Positions 1-6,501 of a DNA stretch of 7,611 nt are shown here, in pieces. The DNA lies in assembly GCA_003151655.1 (NCBI GenBank), contig PLYB01000063.1, positions 4,296 through 11,906 on the forward strand, given 5' to 3'. Below the pieces are notes generated by a model. It searched no databases and was not told the origin of the DNA. It saw only the letters and a program-made list of their open reading frames with translations. A program made the position numbers and the translations under genes. Within the stretch, counting starts at the first letter, position 1. Each line of letters starts with the position of its first letter. The DNA is from Gallionellaceae bacterium (GTDB lineage Bacteria > Pseudomonadota > Gammaproteobacteria > Burkholderiales > Gallionellaceae).

Positions 1-23
1 CCTTACCACTTGGCGACTCCCCA
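1..23 (-). tRNA. tRNA-Gln, 5' part only (cut by the window edge)
   Basis: Read on the minus strand, the first 23 bases give the acceptor 5' strand TGGGGAG, then TCGCCAAG and GTGGTAAGG, which is the D-stem and D-loop start typical of bacterial glutamine tRNA. The initial T is telling, because bacterial tRNA-Gln is known for an unusual U1-A72 first pair. A tRNA-Gln directly after ispE is also the known arrangement in many beta- and gammaproteobacteria. The anticodon and the 3' half lie outside the window, so the isoacceptor (probably TTG) is inferred. It starts 26 bases after the ispE stop with no terminator between, so it is probably co-transcribed with ispE. Confidence 0.85.
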
Positions 24-49
24 ATAAAACTTTTCAGAAGCTGCGCTCA

Positions 50-931
50 CTACATTTGTGCAGCTTCCGTTACAACAAAATCTTTTAGCGGGTGTTGTCG
101 TAAACCGCGCGCAATAAATCCGCGCATATTCTCCGGCAATTGCCGCAACACCGCTTTTGCTTCTGCCTCCGTGGCGAACTCTGCGAATACGCATGCGCCG
201 GAGCCTGTCATCATTGCTGGTGCGAACTGCGCAAGCCAAGCCAGATGCCGCTCTATTTCCGGATATAACGTACAAGCTACCGGCTGTAAATCGTTACCAA
301 AAAGCCCCGTTTTCAAGCCATACCCGTTCGGAAGGGCGCGAATTGTGATGGAAATCGTATTTCGTGTCAATTCCGGATGAGTAAAAATCTGTGCGGTCGG
401 CACATGTACCGGCGGAGAAAGCACGAGATACCAAGCTTCCGGCAAGTCGAAAGCCTGCAAACGCTCCCCCACGCCTTCGGCGAACGCATTCTCGCCGAAC
501 ACGAAAACCGGCACATCGGCACCCAACGACAGTCCAAGCTGCATCAAACGTTCGCGCGACAAGTTTAATTGCCACAGGCGATTCAGCGCCAATAAGGTCG
601 TGGCGGCATCCGAGCTGCCGCCGCCCAAGCCACCGCCCATCGGAATACGCTTGTCCAACTCAATGTCAACGCCCTGCGTACAGCCAGTTTTTAGTTGCAG
701 CAGTCTGGCCGCCCTCACACACAGGTCTTGTTCCGCCGGCACTCCGTCCAATACGTTTACACGGCGCACTTCACCATCCTCGCGCAGGGTAAAGCGTAAG
801 GTGTCATTCAAATCAATAAAGCGAAACAGGGTTTGCAGCAGATGATAACCGTCAGCTCTGCGTCCGACGACATGCAGAAACAGATTTAATTTGGCCGGAG
901 CAAGACAAGTTAGGGTTGCTGTTTTTCCCAT
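50..931 (-). CDS. ispE: 4-diphosphocytidyl-2-C-methyl-D-erythritol kinase (IspE)
   Basis: This cytoplasmic GHMP-family kinase phosphorylates the 2-hydroxyl of CDP-methylerythritol with ATP, the fourth step of the MEP (non-mevalonate) route to isopentenyl diphosphate. The 293 residues match the usual length of about 280-300. Motif 1 is APAKLNLFLH (11-20), with Lys14 the likely counterpart of the catalytic lysine. It is followed by GRRADGYHLLQTLF (23-36), typical of IspE. The glycine-rich ATP loop PMGGGLGGGSSDAA is at 97-110, the catalytic aspartate is probably Asp139 in LGADVPVFV, and motif 3 MTGSGACVFA is at 241-250. The ATG lies inside the end of lolB (22-base overlap, different frame) and has no strong Shine-Dalgarno sequence, so translation is probably coupled to lolB. 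The stop is TAG at 50-52. All key residues are present and nothing suggests damage. Confidence 0.97.
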   Translation of the reverse strand: MGKTATLTCLAPAKLNLFLHVVGRRADGYHLLQTLFRFIDLNDTLRFTLREDGEVRRVNVLDGVPAEQDLCVRAARLLQLKTGCTQGVDIELDKRIPMGGGLGGGSSDAATTLLALNRLWQLNLSRERLMQLGLSLGADVPVFVFGENAFAEGVGERLQAFDLPEAWYLVLSPPVHVPTAQIFTHPELTRNTISITIRALPNGYGLKTGLFGNDLQPVACTLYPEIERHLAWLAQFAPAMMTGSGACVFAEFATEAEAKAVLRQLPENMRGFIARGLRQHPLKDFVVTEAAQM

Positions 932-1500
932 TCGTCGATCAGCACCGTAATTTCAAAATTATCTTTCTTCATGACAATGCGAGCCGGCAGGCTATCTGCC
1001 GCCAATCCGGCATAACGCACGTAACGCACTTCCCAACCGGCTTGCCTCAATAAGGTCACTTGTTTTTTCGCATCGCGTTGAATTTCAGCCGGAGTTCCCT
1101 TGGCCGGCAGGCCTACCACCCAATGGGTCATCCAGGAGATTGGCAGAGTCCAGCCCAGCACTTGTTGAGTCAGCGACTCGACATCCTGCGACACGTAAAA
1201 TCTGCCCTGCGCTTCCAAGGTCGCTCCCTGCACATCGCGGTGAATACGCGCGACAGTCCTGCCGAGCGATTCAAGTATCAACACCTCGTCTTCATCCTCT
1301 TCCGGATTGTGCACCCAACGCAACCCGGCAGACGAATTTTCCAAACCGCGCTTGATGGCCACACGCCCGTTAAAAGAAAAAGGCGCATCATATTGTGAGG
1401 AGCGCTGCACCGTCTTCATCGACAGATGGTTTACGCAACCGGACAATAATGCCGACACGAGCAACAACAAGCAACACAGCAACCGGGTTAACGTGAACAT
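910..1500 (-). CDS. lolB: Outer-membrane lipoprotein insertion receptor LolB
   Basis: LolB takes lipoproteins from the periplasmic carrier LolA and places them in the inner leaflet of the outer membrane. The 196-residue product starts with a lipoprotein signal peptide: a hydrophobic stretch (7-19) and the lipobox LSGC, giving lipidated Cys22. The next residue is Val, not the Asp that retains lipoproteins in the inner membrane, which fits outer-membrane location. Family features are FNGRVAIKRG (43-52), the strand and loop ESLGRTVARI (77-86), and the pair SWMTHWVVGLPA (122-133). Leu79 in the ESLG loop probably corresponds to the protruding Leu68 of the E. coli protein, although the usual proline before it is Ser here. 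An acidic run EEDEDE (67-72) precedes that strand. A good AAGGAG ribosome site lies nine bases upstream of the ATG. LolB proteins are weakly conserved, but the signal peptide, fold motifs and position before ispE agree. Confidence 0.93.
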   Translation of the reverse strand: MFTLTRLLCCLLLLVSALLSGCVNHLSMKTVQRSSQYDAPFSFNGRVAIKRGLENSSAGLRWVHNPEEDEDEVLILESLGRTVARIHRDVQGATLEAQGRFYVSQDVESLTQQVLGWTLPISWMTHWVVGLPAKGTPAEIQRDAKKQVTLLRQAGWEVRYVRYAGLAADSLPARIVMKKDNFEITVLIDEWEKQQP

Positions 1501-1509
1501 CGCAAACGA

Positions 1510-1515
1510 CTCCTT
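1510..1515 (-). promoter_or_regulatory. Ribosome binding site of lolB
   Basis: The minus strand reads AAGGAG here, nine bases before the lolB ATG and preceded by an A-run. It is the strongest Shine-Dalgarno sequence seen in the window. It supports the lolB start at 1500 and suggests lolB is translated independently of the upstream TPR gene. Confidence 0.75.
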
Positions 1516-1533
1516 TTTTCAATACCCCGGCAA

Positions 1534-1552
1534 GGGCGTATGCCATACGCCC
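1534..1552. repeat. Perfect 9-bp inverted repeat with a one-base centre
   Basis: The sequence GGGCGTATGCCATACGCCC pairs nine bases with nine around a single central base. It lies in the 97-base gap between the TPR gene and lolB. On the minus strand it is preceded by TTTTGTAG and one more G, in the style of dispersed GTAGGGGCG...CGCCC hairpin repeats found between genes in many bacterial genomes. No T-run follows on either strand, so it does not look like an intrinsic terminator. It could be a REP-like repeat, an mRNA processing or stabilising hairpin, or a binding site for a dimeric protein. The symmetry is seen directly; the role is unknown. Confidence 0.7.
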
Positions 1553-1597
1553 CTACAAAACAATTCACTTTTGAAATAGAAATCGAATCTGTTCTCA

Positions 1598-3367
1598 TCA
1601 GGGAATAAATTTCTTGATCAATGTGCGCAAAGCATCATTTTCCGGATTGGCTTTCATTGCCCCCTGCCAAATCTTTTGGGCCTCATCTTTATTTCCCTGC
1701 GCCCACAACACCACGCCTAAATGCCCGGCAATCTCAGGATCTGGATTGGCCGCGAATGCGCGCCGCAAAAATTCCGCGCTTTTATCCAGCTTGCCCAGCC
1801 GATAATAACCCCAGCCCATGCTGTCGGTAATCGCCGCATCGCCCGGCTCGATTTGATAGGCTTTTTCGACCAGCTTCATTCCTTCTTCGAGCCGCACATT
1901 GCGCTCCAGAAAGCTATAACCCAAGGCATTATAAGCCTGCGCATGATTGGGAGCCACTTGCAACAACTTGCGCAATGTCTGTTCAAATATTTCGGCCTTT
2001 CCCAATTTATCCGCCGCCATCGCCATCTCGAACATCAACTGCGGCTGATCGGGCAATGTCTTCAGGGCATCAACGAGTACCTGATACGAGGTGTCGAACT
2101 GTTTGGCATCGCGCAGCATCTGCGCCTCAATCAACACCAGAGTTACCTGCTGTTGATCGTCCGTTACCGGTGCGCCTTTTAATGCGACTCGCGCCTCATT
2201 CAAGTGACCCTCCTTGTTGAGCAGATAGGCTTCGCGCAAACGGGAGGAATAGACATAGTCACCGTCCTGCACTTCACGATATTGCGCCAACGCGGTGGCA
2301 TTGTCTTTCTTTGCCTCATTCAATTGCCCCAGATAGTAATGCACGGTACCGGCATCTTTCTTTCCCCGGGCCAAAGTCTCCTGTAATTCTTTTTCCGCGC
2401 GATCCAGTTCGCCCATTTGCAGGGAAAGCAAGGCAATGGCAAAAGCCAGTTCGGTATTTTCGGGATCGGCGGTCAGCAGTTTCTGAAATTGCTCGCGCGA
2501 TTCTGCATAGTGTTTCTGTTCCAGCAGCGCCCGCGAATAGAACAGGCGAACATCTTTATTCTCGGGATGAGCTTCCGAGAATTTTTTCAACAGCTCCAGC
2601 GCCTTCACCGGCTCGGCCGCTTGCAACAACTGCACTTCGAACATGGCCGGCATGTCCCATTCCGGACGCAGCAGCACCGCCTGATGTATCTCGCTTAGCG
2701 CAAGCTCTTTTTTGTTTGCGGCTGCCGCAAGTTGCGCCACAGCCCAATGCGCCTCCGCCACTTTCGAATAAGGCTTCGCCACATCGGTCAGCCAATCCAG
2801 CGCGGCCTCTTTGTCCGGCACATGAATTAACAAAGAGTGCAGCAGCATGAACACATTTCCCGGGCCTTTCGGCGTGGATGCCAGCAAATGCTCCACCTGA
2901 GGACGCGCTTCCTGATACTTGCCACCGCTTAATAGCAGCGAGAGCAACATTTGATTCGCCAATGGCGCGGAAGGCTCCAGTTCTTGCCATAGTCCGAACG
3001 CTTCCAGCGATTTATCCATCTGGCGCGACTCGAAAGCGAGCTGGGCGGCACGGCGTGCAACGCGAGGATCGCGCGTGGTTCTGGCCAAATCCAAATAAGC
3101 CTGAGCGGCCAAATCAGGTCTGCCGCGTTGCTGCGCAATATCGCCCAGCAAAAACTCGTAAAGCATGCGGCTATCCAGTGCCACGTTCGGCAGCGCAACT
3201 GTGGGCGGCTCCTGATTCCTTTCTGCATCATTGTTGCCGTCTTGCCCGTTAGCGCTCACCACGGGCTTGGCAGAAGCAGCAGAAGCGTCATCGGCGGTTC
3301 TCGGAGCATGCGCGCAAGCACTCAACAGCAAAGGAAGCAAAATTATTTTGCAGTAGAAAGAATTCAT
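1598..3367 (-). CDS. Tetratricopeptide-repeat outer-membrane lipoprotein
   Basis: The 589-residue product probably acts on the periplasmic side of the outer membrane as a TPR scaffold; its partner is unknown. From the chosen start, the N-terminus is a lipoprotein signal peptide (hydrophobic 8-15) with lipobox LSAC and lipidated Cys18, followed by Ala, which favours outer-membrane sorting. Residues 22-60 are a low-complexity Ala/Asp/Asn/Pro linker. Helical repeats of TPR type then run from about 66 to 585. The clearest are around 273-305, 306-337, 474-508 and 511-543, each ending in a loop such as DPEN, EPGD or NPDP. The C-terminal run with LGYSFLERN (482-490), DSMGWGYYRLGKLD (515-528), EIAGHLGVVLWAQGNKDEA (545-563) and W567 is the hallmark of a proteobacterial TPR family often encoded before lolB. 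An upstream in-frame ATG at 3412 would add 15 charged residues and spoil the signal peptide, and it overlaps a proposed -10 box, so it was not chosen. It is probably the first gene of the operon with lolB and ispE. Confidence 0.88.
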   Translation of the reverse strand: MNSFYCKIILLPLLLSACAHAPRTADDASAASAKPVVSANGQDGNNDAERNQEPPTVALPNVALDSRMLYEFLLGDIAQQRGRPDLAAQAYLDLARTTRDPRVARRAAQLAFESRQMDKSLEAFGLWQELEPSAPLANQMLLSLLLSGGKYQEARPQVEHLLASTPKGPGNVFMLLHSLLIHVPDKEAALDWLTDVAKPYSKVAEAHWAVAQLAAAANKKELALSEIHQAVLLRPEWDMPAMFEVQLLQAAEPVKALELLKKFSEAHPENKDVRLFYSRALLEQKHYAESREQFQKLLTADPENTELAFAIALLSLQMGELDRAEKELQETLARGKKDAGTVHYYLGQLNEAKKDNATALAQYREVQDGDYVYSSRLREAYLLNKEGHLNEARVALKGAPVTDDQQQVTLVLIEAQMLRDAKQFDTSYQVLVDALKTLPDQPQLMFEMAMAADKLGKAEIFEQTLRKLLQVAPNHAQAYNALGYSFLERNVRLEEGMKLVEKAYQIEPGDAAITDSMGWGYYRLGKLDKSAEFLRRAFAANPDPEIAGHLGVVLWAQGNKDEAQKIWQGAMKANPENDALRTLIKKFIP

Positions 3368-3395
3368 TTTATTTGCCTGTTTAAGCTCAAGTGTT

Positions 3396-3425
3396 TTGGT
3401 GTGAGGTCGCATATTAGGTTATATT
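3396..3425 (+). promoter_or_regulatory. Proposed promoter of the ABC transporter operon
   Basis: On the plus strand TTGGTG (3396-3401) and TATATT (3420-3425) are 18 bases apart. Transcription would start near 3432, some 24 bases before the ATG at 3456. This site overlaps the proposed promoter on the opposite strand, so the two operons might compete for polymerase or share an operator. The -35 box is weak and the call is tentative. Confidence 0.3.
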
Positions 3426-3440
3426 CATACCAACTCACAA
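3411..3440 (-). promoter_or_regulatory. Proposed promoter of the TPR-lolB-ispE operon
   Basis: On the minus strand TTGTGA (3440-3435) and TAATAT (3416-3411) are 18 bases apart, a reasonable sigma-70 pair. Transcription would begin near 3404 and leave a leader of about 37 bases before the TPR start at 3367. The in-frame ATG at 3412 would lie upstream of the transcript, which supports the shorter protein. The match is by eye only. Confidence 0.35.
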
Positions 3441-3455
3441 CCGTTCAGCCCCAGC

Positions 3456-4388
3456 ATGACTGCACCAATCACATTATCCGCACGCAATCTCAGTCGCCGC
3501 TACGGTCAACGCGACATCATCCAGAACGTATCACTCGAACTCAAGCGGGGAGAAGTTCTCGGTTTGCTCGGACACAATGGTGCAGGAAAAAGTACGACGC
3601 TGCAAATGCTTACCGGCATCTTGACACCGCACGGCGGGGAAATTGAGATTTGCGGATTCGACTTGCAGCGTCAGCCGGACCAAGCCAAAGCTTGCATCGG
3701 CTACCTTCCTGAAACACCACCGCTGTATCGAGAAATGCGCGTGGATGATTTTCTGATATTCGCCGCACGCTTGCATCGGGTACAAAAAAAGCACCTGCAT
3801 GATTCTTTGGTCGAGGCCAAACAACACTGCGGCTTGCACGAAAGCGGGCAAAAGATCATCGGTACTTTATCCAAGGGCTACCAGCAGCGCGTAGGCATCG
3901 CGCAGGCCATCATCCATCATCCGCAAGTTATTGTGCTGGACGAACCGACTGTCGGGCTTGACCCCACACAGATTCGCGATATCCGCACGCTGATCCGCAA
4001 ATTGGGCGACAGCCAGAGCGTCATACTTTCCACCCATCTGTTGAGCGAGGTGGAAAATATTTGCGACCGCGTGGAGATCATGCAAAAAGGTCGCCTGATC
4101 TACGGCGACAGCAGCGTGCGCATGCAGGCATACGGACACCAGCCCGGTTTCGTTGTCACTTTACTGGCACCGCCCCCTTTGAGCGAGCTACAGGGCATCA
4201 TCGGCGTTGAACATGTCGAGGTGCTTTCCGATACCCGCTTCCGTATCATGCACACGCTGGACACCAACACCAGCGCGGTATTGCTCGCGCTTGCCGCCGA
4301 GCGCGGCTGGCAGGCACAACAACTGACACCGATCAAAGGCAATATCGAAGATGTCTTTACGCGCATCACCGAAAACGAGCCCATATGA
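3456..4388 (+). CDS. ABC transporter ATP-binding protein, GldA/NosF type
   Basis: This is the cytoplasmic ATPase that would power the membrane complex encoded with the next two genes. The 310 residues comprise an ABC domain (about 5-225) and a C-terminal extension (about 226-310) usual in drug-export/GldA-type ATPases. Walker A is GHNGAGKST (39-47), with Lys45. The signature is LSKGYQQRVG (138-147). Walker B is VIVLDEP (158-164), with Asp162 and catalytic Glu163. The D-loop GLDP is at 167-170 and the switch histidine is His194 in STHLL. The Q-loop reads GYLPETPPLY (82-91), with Glu86 where many ABC proteins have Gln; GldA and NosF relatives share this. All ATPase residues are present. No convincing Shine-Dalgarno sequence precedes the ATG, but no better start was found, and the domain begins within ten residues of it. 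The stop overlaps the permease start by four bases (ATGA). The substrate cannot be read from the sequence. Confidence 0.93.
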   Translation: MTAPITLSARNLSRRYGQRDIIQNVSLELKRGEVLGLLGHNGAGKSTTLQMLTGILTPHGGEIEICGFDLQRQPDQAKACIGYLPETPPLYREMRVDDFLIFAARLHRVQKKHLHDSLVEAKQHCGLHESGQKIIGTLSKGYQQRVGIAQAIIHHPQVIVLDEPTVGLDPTQIRDIRTLIRKLGDSQSVILSTHLLSEVENICDRVEIMQKGRLIYGDSSVRMQAYGHQPGFVVTLLAPPPLSELQGIIGVEHVEVLSDTRFRIMHTLDTNTSAVLLALAAERGWQAQQLTPIKGNIEDVFTRITENEPI

Positions 4389-5128
4389 TATTTACCATCG
4401 CCCACAAAGAATTCCGCACCCTTTTTTCCGCACCCAGCACTTGGCTTATTCTGGGCGTTCTACAATTTATATTTGCATGGTTTTTTCTGGCTCGTCTCGA
4501 TGCCTATCTGCAGATACAGACACAACTTGCCATGGTCGCCAACGCACCGGGCATCACGCTGTCTGTTGCAGCACCGCTATTCGGTACTCTGGCACTGGTA
4601 TTGATGATGCTAATTCCGCTGTTTACCATGCGCTTGCTCGCGGAGGAACGCCGCAATCAAACACTGGCGCTGCTGCTCGCCGCACCAATTTCCAGCAGCC
4701 AGATCGTGATCGGCAAATTCCTCAGTCTGGTTCTTTTTCTCGCGCTCATCATCGTGTGCAGCACGGCCATGTTGTTCATTTTAGGCTTGGGCACACATCT
4801 GGATTTCGGCCTGCTGCTCAGCAATGCCATCGGGTTATGGTTGCTTACGGCCAGTTATACGGCGCTGGGCCTTTATCTTTCAGCGCTTACCAAACAACCC
4901 ATCGTTGCCGCCATGAGCGCCATCGCTTTGTCATTCGGCATGTGGTTGATCGATGTCGGTTCAGCCGATAGCGGAAGCGGCTTGCGTACCCTCTCGCCGA
5001 GCGCGCACGCCCAGAGCATGAACTCGGGATTAGTTGTTAGCGCCGATCTCATTTATTTTGCTCTATTCATCACCACGCTTTTGTTGCTGACGATACGTCG
5101 CGTGAATAACAACCGGCTCTACGCATAA
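4385..5128 (+). CDS. ABC transporter permease, GldF/ABC-2 type
   Basis: The 247-residue inner-membrane protein has six predicted helices, at roughly 18-37, 62-82, 112-137, 143-166, 171-190 and 219-237, with both ends likely cytoplasmic (basic residues in HKEFR and in RRVNNNR). The cytoplasmic segment MRLLAEERRNQTLALLLAAP (82-101), followed by SSSQIVIGKF, is the conserved coupling region of ABC-2/GldF permeases, which read roughly MR..AEE...GT.E.LL..P. A long periplasmic loop (about 38-61) follows the first helix. Its ATG overlaps the ATPase stop, and its TAA overlaps the next start by one base, so the three proteins are probably made together through coupled translation. A homodimer with two ATPases is the expected core by analogy; the transported substrate is unknown. 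Confidence 0.9.
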   Translation: MIFTIAHKEFRTLFSAPSTWLILGVLQFIFAWFFLARLDAYLQIQTQLAMVANAPGITLSVAAPLFGTLALVLMMLIPLFTMRLLAEERRNQTLALLLAAPISSSQIVIGKFLSLVLFLALIIVCSTAMLFILGLGTHLDFGLLLSNAIGLWLLTASYTALGLYLSALTKQPIVAAMSAIALSFGMWLIDVGSADSGSGLRTLSPSAHAQSMNSGLVVSADLIYFALFITTLLLLTIRRVNNNRLYA

Positions 5129-6489
5129 TGCCCCGCAAAATGAAATATTTTCGACTGTCCCCCACCCTGCTAAAAAACATCGCCTTTACCCTACTGCTGC
5201 TTATTGCCGCAGTTGCGCTGTATCAGTTTTCCGCGCGCTACTCAGCACAATGGGATGTGACTCAAACCAAATTGAACAGTCTGGAGCAAAGTAGTATCAA
5301 TGCGCTGAAACTGCTGCAAGGCGAAGTCAGAGTCACCGTCTATGCCACAGAGCAGGATGCGAAGCAGGGGGATTTGCGCCGGCTTATCCGCGAATTCATC
5401 GCGATCTATCAGCGCTACAAGAGCGACATCACACTCACTTTCGTCGATCCGCTGAAAGAGCCGGAAGCCATGCGCAAAGCGGCGATACAGAACAACGGCG
5501 AGTTGGTGGTGGAATATGGCGGGCGCTCCGCACACCTTACCTCGCTGAACGAACAAACACTTTCCAGCGCTTTGCTAGGCTTGGCGCACTCCAAAAATGA
5601 ATTGCTGATGTACTTGGATGGGCATGGCGAACGCAAACTCGACGGCATGGCCAATCACGACCTTGGCGATTTCGGCAACAAACTGCAACAAAACGGCTAT
5701 CGCATCGGCAGCCTGAATCTTACTCTGGCGCAAAACGTGCCTGGCAACGCCAGCCTGTTGCTGCTCACTCACCCACAAACGCCTTTGTTGCAGGGTGAGG
5801 TCGACAAGATCTTGCGCCACATCGACAGCGGCGGCAACCTGCTGTGGCTGATCGATGCCGAGCCGTTGCGCGGTCTGGAACCTGTCGCAGAAAAGCTCGG
5901 TTTGCTGCTTACTCCCGGCATGATCATCGATCCCGCCTCGCAAGACATGAATGCACCGGCGAACTGGACCTTGAGCGCGGGTTATCCGCCGCACCCGGTC
6001 ACCTTTAACTTTAATCTCATCACGGTGTTTCCGTTCGCACGCTCACTCGGCAGCGAAGAAAACAGTGTCTGGGAACGCCAAACTTTAATCGAGGCCGCAC
6101 CGCGCGGCTGGGTAAGCCGCAATGCGTTCAAGCCCTCCGACAAACTACGCATCGACAAAAACCATGATATCCCCGGCCCGTTCAGTCTGGCCCTCGCATT
6201 GCAACGCAACGTCAACAATAAAGATCAGCGCATCATCATCGTCGGCGGCGCATCATTCCTTGCCAATGCTTATTCTGGCAATGGCGGCAACATCGATCTC
6301 GGCATCAATATGATCAACTGGCTGAGCAATGAAGATGCCCTCATCACCACCCAGCCCCGCAGCAATAAAGACGGCATCGTCACGCTGAGCACGCGCGCGC
6401 TCACCATCATCAGCATTAGTCTGGTGATCGTAATACCGTTGATACTGCTCATCGCGGGCGGAGTGCAGTGGTGGCGCAGGCGGAGTTAA
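5128..6489 (+). CDS. GldG-like auxiliary protein of the ABC transporter
   Basis: The 453-residue product has a basic N-terminus and a membrane helix at about 17-35. A large domain (36-424) probably faces the periplasm. A second helix at about 425-445 is followed by the basic tail QWWRRRS, placing both ends in the cytoplasm. The large domain fits the GldG/ABC_transp_aux family: an early part resembling SLEQSSINALKLLQGEVRVT (51-70), YLDGHGERKLDG (162-173), DFGNKLQQNGYRI (181-193), a hydrophobic strand then GGNLLWLIDAEP (235-246), and IIIVGGASFLAN (369-380), like the family's GDxxFxxN ending. In Bacteroidetes, GldG works with GldA and GldF in gliding motility, but the same trio is widespread in non-gliding bacteria with undefined roles. 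The start follows the permease stop in a TAATG overlap with no clear ribosome site. Met5 is an alternative start. The stop is 12 bases from the oppositely oriented cyclase gene. Confidence 0.85.
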   Translation: MPRKMKYFRLSPTLLKNIAFTLLLLIAAVALYQFSARYSAQWDVTQTKLNSLEQSSINALKLLQGEVRVTVYATEQDAKQGDLRRLIREFIAIYQRYKSDITLTFVDPLKEPEAMRKAAIQNNGELVVEYGGRSAHLTSLNEQTLSSALLGLAHSKNELLMYLDGHGERKLDGMANHDLGDFGNKLQQNGYRIGSLNLTLAQNVPGNASLLLLTHPQTPLLQGEVDKILRHIDSGGNLLWLIDAEPLRGLEPVAEKLGLLLTPGMIIDPASQDMNAPANWTLSAGYPPHPVTFNFNLITVFPFARSLGSEENSVWERQTLIEAAPRGWVSRNAFKPSDKLRIDKNHDIPGPFSLALALQRNVNNKDQRIIIVGGASFLANAYSGNGGNIDLGINMINWLSNEDALITTQPRSNKDGIVTLSTRALTIISISLVIVIPLILLIAGGVQWWRRRS

Positions 6490-6501
6490 GGAAACACCAG
6501 T

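Noticed and set aside
391..792. 133-codon open frame on the plus strand
   Set aside because: It is antisense to ispE, Arg/Pro/Ser-rich, and has no domain or ribosome site. It is treated as a shadow.
1534..1552. Palindrome as a rho-independent terminator of the TPR gene
   Set aside because: Neither strand carries a T-run after the stem, and a one-base centre gives a poor loop unless the stem opens. An operon continuing into lolB is more likely.
2311..2850. 179-codon open frame on the plus strand, and a 144-codon frame at 2556-2990 on the minus strand
   Set aside because: Both lie inside the TPR gene, and their translations are rich in Pro, Ala, Arg and Ser or Gly and Ala without motifs. They are typical of wrong-frame reading of moderately GC-rich sequence.
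3368..3412. Longer N-terminus for the TPR gene starting at 3412
   Set aside because: It would put 15 mostly polar and charged residues before an evident lipoprotein signal peptide. The ATG has no Shine-Dalgarno sequence and overlaps the proposed -10 box.
3456..6489. Gliding-motility machinery or a nitrous-oxide reductase (Nos) accessory transporter
   Set aside because: The ATPase resembles GldA and NosF, but no other gliding or nos genes are present, and the third gene is GldG-like instead of NosD or NosL. Only the general ABC type is supported.
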